From NCBI GenBank assembly GCA_030634925.1, contig DAOVZV010000057.1:1-6893 (forward strand): DNA of 6,893 bases, in the 5' to 3' direction. The translations under genes and the position numbers were made by a program. Positions 1 through 6,111 of the stretch are shown here, piece after piece. The notes beneath the pieces are model-generated. The model ran no database searches. It was not told the DNA's origin and saw only the letters and a list, made by a program, of their open reading frames with translations. The stretch is from Sulfurovum sp. (GTDB lineage Bacteria > Campylobacterota > Campylobacteria > Campylobacterales > Sulfurovaceae). How positions within the stretch are numbered: position 1 is the stretch's first letter; every line of letters begins with the position of its first letter.

Positions 1-695
1 ATAATATAGACTCATCTAACTCATATCTATCTATGCTACTCGTAGCCATAGGTATCGCTATGGTAATACCTCACTTTATCAATACACAACATATAGATTT
101 GTATATGTCCTTTACTGTTGTTATGTTTTTGCTACTATATATCACATTTACTCGCATTCAGGTCACTTCTCACAAGTATTTCTTTGAGTATGAGACAAAA
201 GAACAAAAAAATGAGTGCGTAAATAACCATTGTGATACTCACTCTATCAATGGTTGGTATCACGCTATAGTATTGGTATTGGCTATAATTGTTATTGGTG
301 TATTATCTGAAGTATTGGCTGTATTTATGACTAATACTCTACAGACTTATGGTCTGCCTATAGCTATAGGTGCAGTGGGTGTAGCAGTTATATCAGCATC
401 ACCAGAACTCATCACAGCAGTTAGGGCAGCACTAGATAATCGTATGCAAACAGTTGTCAATATCGCACTAGGTGCATCTTTGGCAACTATACTATTGACC
501 ATACCAGCAGTCATAATAGTCACTAGGATTATGGGTATGGATTTGGAACTAGCTGTCACACCAGTTCAAGGAGTGATGTTGGCATTGACTCTACTTGTGA
601 GCATAGTCAATTTCAATGATGGGGAGACCAATGTATTAGAGGGCTTTTTGCATGTGATACTATTTGTAGTATTTGCATTTTTATTGTTTGTATAA
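1..695 (+). CDS. chaA: ChaA-type Ca2+(cation)/H+ antiporter, C-terminal part (5' end outside window)
   Basis: Inner-membrane antiporter of the CaCA superfamily that exports Ca2+ (in some members Na+ or K+) in exchange for protons. The reading frame is open from base 3, ten codons ahead of the first ATG at 33, so the gene almost certainly begins upstream and about 230 residues are visible. Numbering from the ATG at 33, hydrophobic segments lie near residues 1-17, 24-40, 76-99, 105-125, 143-165, 176-193 and 203-220, with a hydrophilic Cys/His/Glu-containing loop at about 45-74. The second alpha-repeat typical of the family is at about 111-153: a Ser-Pro-Glu (123-125), then RAALDNRMQ and NIALGASLATI, matching the ChaA pattern from memory. 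The C-terminal order (TM, short polar loop, final TM) also fits ChaA, whose E. coli member is about 366 residues. The next gene starts 3 bases after this stop, suggesting an operon. Family assignment is firm; ion specificity is not visible. Confidence 0.85.
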   Translation, partial: NIDSSNSYLSMLLVAIGIAMVIPHFINTQHIDLYMSFTVVMFLLLYITFTRIQVTSHKYFFEYETKEQKNECVNNHCDTHSINGWYHAIVLVLAIIVIGVLSEVLAVFMTNTLQTYGLPIAIGAVGVAVISASPELITAVRAALDNRMQTVVNIALGASLATILLTIPAVIIVTRIMGMDLELAVTPVQGVMLALTLLVSIVNFNDGETNVLEGFLHVILFVVFAFLLFV

Positions 696-698
696 GAT

Positions 699-1118
699 AT
701 GACTCCTGCATACAAAGAAGCCTTGAGAGAGAGAGGTGATATAGGAGAACCAATATATCAAAAATACTTATCAAAAGAGAAGAATTTACTAGAGAGTCTA
801 GGGACACTTCTTTTATGGATGTTATCTATGATGTATGAACAACTAGAGTGGAAAGTATTGCTATTATGGGTATTGGCATTTGTACTTATGAGCAGAGTAT
901 GGTCTATATATTTGGGTGCATTTACGCTATTTATAGCTGTAGGCATCTATCTAGGAGAACCATATCAGGTCTATTATACAATTGTATTTTTCTTTTTGAT
1001 ATTTGTCACACTATTTAGTCTCCTATCACATACAGGTAGCTCAAATAGTTATAGTAATTCCATGAAAAATGATTGTGTAGATATTGATAGTGGGGATAGT
1101 GATGGTGGAGATGCTTAA
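699..1118 (+). CDS. Unrecognised small membrane protein with acidic tail, coupled to the antiporter
   Basis: I do not recognise this 139-residue protein. It has a charged N-terminus (residues 1-30, rich in Lys, Glu and Arg), an amphipathic stretch at about 31-48, probable membrane helices at about 52-66, 68-84 and 90-110, and a polar tail (111-139) ending in an Asp/Ser/Gly-rich segment with aspartates at 128, 130, 133, 135 and 138. The ATG at 699 lies 3 bases after the antiporter stop, and no Shine-Dalgarno sequence precedes it (the upstream bases are the antiporter's last Val/Phe/Leu codons). Translation therefore probably depends on ribosomes finishing the upstream gene. No later in-frame Met keeps the N-terminal half. 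By context it may be an accessory or regulatory partner of the antiporter, and the acidic tail could bind divalent cations, but that is inference. Codon structure, length and placement make it a credible real gene. Confidence 0.7.
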   Translation: MTPAYKEALRERGDIGEPIYQKYLSKEKNLLESLGTLLLWMLSMMYEQLEWKVLLLWVLAFVLMSRVWSIYLGAFTLFIAVGIYLGEPYQVYYTIVFFFLIFVTLFSLLSHTGSSNSYSNSMKNDCVDIDSGDSDGGDA

Positions 1119-1126
1119 ATTAATTC

Positions 1127-1139
1127 AGATATAATATCT
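1127..1139 (+). promoter_or_regulatory. Likely promoter -10 (TATAAT) inside a 13-bp palindrome, ahead of the binding-protein gene
   Basis: A perfect TATAAT occupies 1130-1135 in the only gap between the antiporter pair and the sensor operon. It sits in the palindrome AGATAT-A-ATATCT (6-bp arms, centre at 1133). A start site about 7 bases downstream would give a leader of about 20 bases before the ATG at 1162. I see no convincing -35 hexamer, which fits the weak -35 of Campylobacterota sigma-70 promoters. The palindrome may be chance in AT-rich DNA or an operator. Confidence 0.55.
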
Positions 1140-1148
1140 AACTTTGAT

Positions 1149-1154
1149 AAAGGA
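1149..1154 (+). promoter_or_regulatory. Ribosome binding site AAAGGA fixing the start of the binding-protein gene
   Basis: AAAGGA ends 7 bases before the ATG at 1162, ideal spacing. It lies inside the six-codon extension that would result from the in-frame TTG at 1144, so it argues for ATG 1162 as the true start. That start also gives a clean signal peptide. Confidence 0.75.
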
Positions 1155-1161
1155 CTATAAT

Positions 1162-2067
1162 ATGAGAAAAATATTTCTACTTATACTATTATTTACTTAT
1201 CTCTACTCTAGCCCAAAAGAGATAAAAACTATAGCATTTGCCCAAGATGATATGTCAAATGACTTTAGAAAGGCACAAGTGTATCAAGGTATTGATGAGG
1301 CAAAGAAATATCCTCACATCAGATATATATACTCTGATGCTAGAGGTCATACTTCACTGCTGTTGGCAAATATCCAAAGATATATAGATATGAATGTAGA
1401 TGCTATTATCATCGGTACAAATGATGAAAAAGCTCTCAATCCTCTACTAAAAAGAGCCTATGCTGATGGGAAAAATATCATTATATTAGATAGAGGAGTA
1501 GATACGCTAGATTATACAACATTTATCAACTCTGATAATATCAAGATAGGACAAATAGGTGCAGAATATATAGCCAATAGACTTAATGGCAAGGGTGTAG
1601 TATTACTTTTGGAGGGTTTACCAAAAGCAGATGTGACCAAGCTTCGTACAAAAGGCTTTTGTGATGCTATAGCTAAACATAAAGATATAAAGGTCATCAA
1701 AAGAGTAGGTAACTATCTACGACGAGATACTATTATCGAGATGGAAAAGCTACTAGCTGATGGCATAAAGTTTGATGCGATATTTGCAGAGAGTGATAGT
1801 ATGATAAGTGGAGTAAGAAGTGTATTCAAAAGATGGGATATAGACCCAAAGAGTATCATAACTGTAGGATGTGACTACACCACAGAAGCACAAAATGCTA
1901 TCAAAAATGGTACACAAAGTGCATCTATACTATTTCCTCTAGGTACAAAAGAGTCTATCCAAATAGCCATAGATATATTTGATAACAAAGCTATCCCAAA
2001 GCATATATCTATCCCTGTGGAGCTTGTAACAAAAGAAAATGTAGATAAGATAAAGCCAATATTTTGA
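1162..2067 (+). CDS. RbsB-like periplasmic sugar-binding-type receptor protein (probable sensor partner)
   Basis: A 301-residue secreted protein of the type I periplasmic binding fold (Peripla_BP_4, ribose/autoinducer-2 class). Residues 1-16 form a signal peptide (MRK, a Leu/Ile/Phe core, then Tyr-Ser-Ser); no lipobox Cys is present. Family landmarks follow in order: the first strand and FR at 23-36, a DAIIIGT strand at 80-86, LDRGV at 109-113, the SDN-IGQ-GAEYI region at 124-137, LRTKGF at 161-166 (the place of the ligand-binding Arg in RbsB), FAESD at 208-212, VGCDYT at 235-240, and a typical C-terminal VTKEN-VD at 289-295. Length matches RbsB. No ABC permease or ATPase gene adjoins it. Its stop overlaps the start of a histidine kinase by 4 bases, so it most likely presents ligand to that kinase as LuxP, TorT or ChvE do. 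The ligand is unknown: pocket positions recalled from RbsB differ (Ser211 where RbsB has Asn). Fold confident; sensor role inferred. Confidence 0.85.
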   Translation: MRKIFLLILLFTYLYSSPKEIKTIAFAQDDMSNDFRKAQVYQGIDEAKKYPHIRYIYSDARGHTSLLLANIQRYIDMNVDAIIIGTNDEKALNPLLKRAYADGKNIIILDRGVDTLDYTTFINSDNIKIGQIGAEYIANRLNGKGVVLLLEGLPKADVTKLRTKGFCDAIAKHKDIKVIKRVGNYLRRDTIIEMEKLLADGIKFDAIFAESDSMISGVRSVFKRWDIDPKSIITVGCDYTTEAQNAIKNGTQSASILFPLGTKESIQIAIDIFDNKAIPKHISIPVELVTKENVDKIKPIF

Positions 2068-3977
2068 TAAAAAAATTTCACTTTAGTCTAGTACACAAAA
2101 TCACTTTATTACTAGTATTTGCTATATTGTTGATACAGCTAATACAGATATTCTCATTTGAGTTTTTTCTCAAAAAGAATTATATCGACCGAGCCTCTTC
2201 CACAATGGAAAATAGCTTGAACTCTATCCAAAGTGACATAACATTTAGATATTCAAATCTTAGGAAGAATGTCAATTTTATCAATTCAAATAATCTTGTT
2301 TTGGGACAAATAGATTTTATAAATATATACCAAGATATAAAAAGTTATAATTGGACTCTAATAGATGCAGAAAAAGAAAAATTATTAATAGAGCTATTAT
2401 ATATAGTTAAACTATCTCTAAATGATAATATTATTATCTTTGATAAAGACAGAGAACTTATAGCGTATATATATAGAAAAGATGATATATATAAGATGAG
2501 CTTCATATCTTATAAAAATGGAAAAAGAGTGATATTTTCAAAATATGAAAATGAAAATGAATATAAAAGAGATGATAATATCTTATCTTTTCAAAAATAC
2601 AAAAAAACACATACAGAAGAAGAAATTCTATATCATATATCCAACTCCAATCTAATGCTTACAGCATACAAAACTATAGTAGATGGCAATAAACCCATAG
2701 GCTATGTAAAGTTGAGCAATATATATAAAGCAGAATACTTTGATAAAGTATCCAAGCAAAATAATATAGAGATAATAACCCAAGTCAAAAGTCAAAAGAG
2801 CAAAGATAGTACTTCATTATTCAAAAACTCTAGCAAGATAAATGTACATAAAGATAGCAATAGTCTATATATAAAAAGAGTTATAGAGACCTATAGAGGA
2901 GAGTTTGAGATAACTTTAACACTAGATACAAGCACTCTGGACAAACGGATAAATCAAAGTCGGCTTATATTTATAATTATCGCTATATTTAGTATAATTT
3001 TTATTGTATCGTTGGCTTTTGTTATCCTAAAGAGAGTATTTATCAACCCTATTGATATGCTTATGCACCAAATCAAAAAGATAGAAGAGAAAGATTATAC
3101 ACAAAGCGAGATAATCAATACACACGACGAACTAGAGACAATAGCTACAAATATAAATATTTTGTCAAAGACTATCAACAAAAGAGAATTAGAGATTAAC
3201 TATATCAACAAAAACCTAGAAACGACAATCGAACAAGAGGTAGAGAAAAATAGACAACAACAGCTATTGATGCTTCATCAAAGTCGTCTAGCTCAGATGG
3301 GAGAGATAATCAGTATGATAGCCCATCAGTGGAGACAACCTCTAAATATATTGTCTCTTTTGACACAAGGGCTAGTTTTTAAATACAAACTAGGTAAAAT
3401 TACTCTAGAGAAGATGGAGAAATTTGACAAAGATGCGTCCAAACAGATACAAGGAATGTCTCAAACTATCAATGAGTTTAGCAACTTCTTCAAGCCAGAA
3501 AAAGAGAAAATAAACTTTTGTATAAATGATATTATATCTAGTACCATTGATATGCTAAATCCAACTCTAATAGACAAAAGTATTGATATATCATTTGAGT
3601 ATGATGATACTTATTATACTTATGGTTTTGTACACGAATTGGGTCAAGCACTGATAAATATAATCAACAACGCCAAAGATATACTAATAGAAAAAGATAT
3701 AAAAAACAGATATATATCAATATATCTAAAAGATAAAGATGATAATATATATATATACATCAAAGATAATGCAGGAGGTATTCCTGATGATATTATTGAT
3801 AAGATATTTGACCCTTACTTCTCTACAAAAGATGAGAAAAATGGAACAGGATTAGGACTATATATGAGTAAATTGATTATAGAAGACCATCTTGAAGGAG
3901 AGATAAATGTATCCAATAAAGATAATGGTGCAGAGTTTGAAATAATTTTAGAAAAAGGTAAAAACGATGATAAGTAA
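2064..3977 (+). CDS. Membrane sensor histidine kinase 1 with large periplasmic sensor, HAMP and kinase core
   Basis: A 637-residue inner-membrane histidine kinase. Helix 1 is at about 12-33 and helix 2 at about 300-323. Between them, a periplasmic region of about 265 residues shows PAS-like strand patterns (IIIFDKDRELIAYIY at 123-137; a YKTIVDGNKPIGYVKLS stretch at 202-218), suggesting a double-Cache/PDC fold like LuxQ. A HAMP domain follows at about 321-375 (Pro329, DELETIA at 355-361), then a coiled coil (375-405) and the DHp helix with phospho-acceptor His421 in AHQWRQPLN. The ATPase domain has an N-box (Asn532, 535, 536), DNAGG (568-572), FDPYFSTK (582-589) and GTGLGL (594-599), so it looks active. 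There is no receiver domain. The start is a TTG at 2064 overlapping the upstream TGA; the next in-frame Met (residue 48) would delete helix 1, so TTG is preferred, though no good Shine-Dalgarno is visible. Translation is probably coupled to the binding protein, its likely ligand receptor. Confidence 0.9.
   Translation: MIKKFHFSLVHKITLLLVFAILLIQLIQIFSFEFFLKKNYIDRASSTMENSLNSIQSDITFRYSNLRKNVNFINSNNLVLGQIDFINIYQDIKSYNWTLIDAEKEKLLIELLYIVKLSLNDNIIIFDKDRELIAYIYRKDDIYKMSFISYKNGKRVIFSKYENENEYKRDDNILSFQKYKKTHTEEEILYHISNSNLMLTAYKTIVDGNKPIGYVKLSNIYKAEYFDKVSKQNNIEIITQVKSQKSKDSTSLFKNSSKINVHKDSNSLYIKRVIETYRGEFEITLTLDTSTLDKRINQSRLIFIIIAIFSIIFIVSLAFVILKRVFINPIDMLMHQIKKIEEKDYTQSEIINTHDELETIATNINILSKTINKRELEINYINKNLETTIEQEVEKNRQQQLLMLHQSRLAQMGEIISMIAHQWRQPLNILSLLTQGLVFKYKLGKITLEKMEKFDKDASKQIQGMSQTINEFSNFFKPEKEKINFCINDIISSTIDMLNPTLIDKSIDISFEYDDTYYTYGFVHELGQALINIINNAKDILIEKDIKNRYISIYLKDKDDNIYIYIKDNAGGIPDDIIDKIFDPYFSTKDEKNGTGLGLYMSKLIIEDHLEGEINVSNKDNGAEFEIILEKGKNDDK
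3240..3953 (+). repeat. Kinase-core module, copy 1 (pairs with 5332-6045)
   Basis: Codons 393-630 of kinase 1 align without a gap to codons 456-693 of kinase 2. I counted 143 identical residues of 238 by hand. Around the H-box the DNA is also close: about 52 of 60 bases are identical between 3241-3300 and 5333-5392. This is a diverged duplication of the output module, while the sensor halves are unrelated. Confidence 0.85.
3954..3958 (+). promoter_or_regulatory. Ribosome binding site AAAGG for kinase 2, inside the end of kinase 1
   Basis: AAAGG lies 8 bases before the ATG at 3967, within the last codons of kinase 1. It supports this ATG as the start and shows kinase 2 can recruit its own ribosomes despite the 11-base overlap. 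Confidence 0.65.
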
Positions 3978-6060
3978 AGTGAAAAATAAGATAGAGTTTG
4001 TAATACCATTGGTTATATTATTAGTTGTTTTTGTAATCCTTACAGTTAGTCTAATGAGTATTAAATACTCCAAGATACAATCACTCGAAGAGATAGAAGA
4101 GCATATAATATTGGCTACAAAACTATCCAAACTTCTACACGAGACTCAAACAGAAAGAGGTGTAAGTATAGGATTTATTAGTAGCAAAGGTATCAAATTC
4201 AAAGATGATATAGCACCTCAAAGAGAAAAAACCGATAGAAAAGCCAAAGAGCTACATAGATTTATAAAAACTGTAAATATAGACAACCCAAATATAGCAA
4301 ATGCTTTGAGTGGAGCTATCAAAGAGATAGACAAAATATCAATTATAAGAGAGAAGATAGACAAGCTAAATATATCTACTAAAGATGCTATAAATGTATA
4401 TATAGGTATAAACGAGACTATATTATTGACCATAGTAGAGATTTCCAAAATATCACAATTCCCAGTAATTAGCCAAAATATCATAGCCTATAGTAACTTT
4501 TTGTACTACAAAGAAAATGCAGGGATAGAGAGGTCTGTCGGTACAGCTATCATATCAAACAAAGCACCCAAACAGATGGAGATAATACACCTAAATACCA
4601 TAATGGTAAAGCAGGTAATATATAGGAAGATGTTTCTAAAATACATATCAGATAGAAGCAAACTATATAGCGAAAAAGCTTATGAAGAGAAGCATCTACG
4701 CAATATAGATAATATGAGAACTATGATGCTTAGTGGAAATATCTTGGCTATTTCTCATCTAAGTACCGACTTTTGGTTTGATAATATCACCAAAAAGATA
4801 AATAGACTCAAAGAGATAGACAAACATATATCTGATAATATATTGGTATATATCAAAAAAGAGCTATCTAGTGTCAAATGGAATTTGTTTTTATTTATCT
4901 TGTTTAATATAGCTAGTGTTATAATATTTGTCTCTATGATACTTCTCATATCTCACCTGATGAAAAGTGAAAAAAGACTCAAAAAACTCATAGACAAATA
5001 TATCATAATATCCACAACAGACAAAAAAGGGATAATAACTGATGCAAGTGAAGCATTTTGCAAAATGTCAGAATATACAAAAAAAGAACTAATAGGCAAA
5101 CCACACAATATCATCCGTCATCCAGATATGCCAAGCGAGGCTTTTGCTACGATGTGGAAGACTATAAAACAAGGCAAAGTATGGAATGGTACAGTCAAAA
5201 ATCTCAAAAAAGATGGAGGATACTATTGGGTTGAGGCACATATAGAACCACTATTTGACAAAAAAAGAGAGATAGACTCATTTATCGCCATCAGACTAGA
5301 TATAACAAGCAAAAAAGACCTAGAAGAAGCCGTAGAAAAAAATAGACAACATCAACTACATATGCTTCAGCAAAGCCGTCTAGCTCAAATGGGAGAGATG
5401 ATAAGTATGATAGCCCACCAATGGAGACAACCTCTAAATAATCTATCTCTACTTATGAATACCGTAGTATTACGATATGCCAAAGACAAACTATCAGATA
5501 CAATCATAGCAAATTTTGAAAAAAACTCAAATATTCAGATACAAGGTATGTCTCGTACTATAGATGACTTTAGAGACTTCTTCAAACCAGAAAAAGAGAA
5601 GATAGATTTCTGCGTCAATGACTCTATCATTGATACCCTAAGTATGCTAAATCCAGTATTTCAACAATACAATATATTTATAGAATTTGATAAAAAACAA
5701 AAGCTATGTTCCAATGGATACCCACACGAACTAGGACAAGCCCTAATAAATATAATCAACAACTCCAAAGATGCCCTCATAGAAAATGATATAAAAGATA
5801 AAAGCCTAGAGATAACACTAGAAAAGATAGATAAAAAGATAGTTATCAAAGTCCGTGACAACGCAGGAGGTATCAAAGATAGTATCATAAACAAAATATT
5901 TGACCCATATTTTTCTACCAAACAGGAGAGTAACGGTACAGGACTTGGACTATATATGACAAAACTCATCATAGAAGAACACATGGGAGGCTACATAAAA
6001 GCACAAAATACCCAAAACGGTGCAGTATTTGAGATTGGTATCAACAACATAGATGGATAA
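3967..6060 (+). CDS. Membrane sensor histidine kinase 2: periplasmic NIT domain, Aer-type PAS, kinase core
   Basis: A 697-residue inner-membrane histidine kinase. Helix 1 is at about 11-30 and helix 2 at about 305-330. The periplasmic part (about 40-303) carries the NIT (nitrate/nitrite-sensing) signature: LSKLLHETQTERGVSIGF at 53-70, SSKG and an acidic-Arg-Lys helix through about 100, and a second KENAGIERS motif at 182-190. No HAMP is evident. A cytoplasmic PAS domain at about 342-448 closely resembles the FAD-binding PAS of the aerotaxis receptor Aer: PHNIIRHPDMP (379-389), Trp393 (TMW), Trp406 in GKVWNG, VKNLKKDGGYYWVEA (410-424). Then come the DHp with His484 (AHQWRQPLN), an N-box (Asn595, 598, 599), DNAGG (631-635), FDPYFSTK (645-652) and GTGLGL (657-662). 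All catalytic motifs are present and there is no receiver domain. It overlaps kinase 1 by 11 bases, in the same operon. Inferred role: integrating nitrate/nitrite outside with redox or oxygen state inside. Confidence 0.9.
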   Translation: MISKVKNKIEFVIPLVILLVVFVILTVSLMSIKYSKIQSLEEIEEHIILATKLSKLLHETQTERGVSIGFISSKGIKFKDDIAPQREKTDRKAKELHRFIKTVNIDNPNIANALSGAIKEIDKISIIREKIDKLNISTKDAINVYIGINETILLTIVEISKISQFPVISQNIIAYSNFLYYKENAGIERSVGTAIISNKAPKQMEIIHLNTIMVKQVIYRKMFLKYISDRSKLYSEKAYEEKHLRNIDNMRTMMLSGNILAISHLSTDFWFDNITKKINRLKEIDKHISDNILVYIKKELSSVKWNLFLFILFNIASVIIFVSMILLISHLMKSEKRLKKLIDKYIIISTTDKKGIITDASEAFCKMSEYTKKELIGKPHNIIRHPDMPSEAFATMWKTIKQGKVWNGTVKNLKKDGGYYWVEAHIEPLFDKKREIDSFIAIRLDITSKKDLEEAVEKNRQHQLHMLQQSRLAQMGEMISMIAHQWRQPLNNLSLLMNTVVLRYAKDKLSDTIIANFEKNSNIQIQGMSRTIDDFRDFFKPEKEKIDFCVNDSIIDTLSMLNPVFQQYNIFIEFDKKQKLCSNGYPHELGQALINIINNSKDALIENDIKDKSLEITLEKIDKKIVIKVRDNAGGIKDSIINKIFDPYFSTKQESNGTGLGLYMTKLIIEEHMGGYIKAQNTQNGAVFEIGINNIDG
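5332..6045 (+). repeat. Kinase-core module, copy 2 (pairs with 3240-3953)
   Basis: This is the second member of the duplicated DHp plus ATPase module, covering kinase 2 codons 456-693. Conservation is highest at the H-box, the FFKPEKEK segment (538-545 here, 475-482 in kinase 1), the N-box, and the F and G2 boxes. The least conserved parts are the far DHp helix (about 495-522) and the segment at about 564-584, which are expected to tune partner recognition. Confidence 0.85.
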
Positions 6061-6065
6061 CTCTA

Positions 6066-6102
6066 TAGATGATTATGATAAAATACATCAATTAATCATC
6101 TA
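6066..6102. repeat. Perfect 10-bp inverted repeat flanking the argH promoter
   Basis: TAGATGATTA at 6066-6075 and its exact reverse complement TAATCATCTA at 6093-6102 are separated by 17 bases. The right arm touches the argH ribosome binding site, and the likely -10 lies in the loop. It could be an operator for an arginine-responsive or other repressor, or, in read-through RNA from the kinase operon, a hairpin beside the argH start. No T-run follows, so it is not a standard terminator. Confidence 0.6.
6076..6084 (+). promoter_or_regulatory. Probable extended -10 promoter of argH
   Basis: TGATAAAAT (TG at 6076-6077, TAAAAT at 6079-6084) fits the extended -10 pattern TGnTAtAAT with one mismatch in the hexamer. 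An overlapping TATGAT at 6074-6079 is an alternative. Initiation near 6091 would leave a leader of about 20 bases before the argH ATG. No clear -35 is seen. Confidence 0.45.
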
Positions 6103-6105
6103 GGA
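6102..6105 (+). promoter_or_regulatory. argH ribosome binding site AGGA
   Basis: AGGA ends 6 bases before the ATG at 6112 and starts on the last base of the inverted repeat, so an RNA stem here could limit access to it. Confidence 0.65.
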
Positions 6106-6111
6106 AAAAAT

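Noticed and set aside
1144..1161. Upstream TTG start giving six extra residues on the binding protein.
   Set aside because: The AAAGGA ribosome binding site lies inside this extension and points to ATG 1162, and the extra residues would put acidic and polar residues before the signal peptide.
3745..3757. Alternating AT run of 13 bases within the ATPase domain of kinase 1, a possible slippage or phase-variation site.
   Set aside because: It is short (six and a half dinucleotides), encodes an ordinary Ile/Tyr beta-strand in frame, and similar tat/ata stretches are frequent in this AT-rich gene.
4218..4484. Open frame of 88 codons on the minus strand opposite the NIT domain.
   Set aside because: Its hydrophobic composition is the complement of the Lys/Asp/Ile-rich sense gene; no start signal or family resemblance.
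5661..5984. Open frame of 107 codons on the minus strand opposite kinase 2.
   Set aside because: It is antisense to the conserved ATPase domain, has no ribosome binding site or recognisable protein features, and is Ser/Ile/Leu-rich as expected for a shadow of an AT-rich gene.
6061..6111. Rho-independent terminator after kinase 2.
   Set aside because: The inverted repeat there is AT-rich with a 17-base loop and is followed by the AGGA and A-run of the argH leader, not a T-run.
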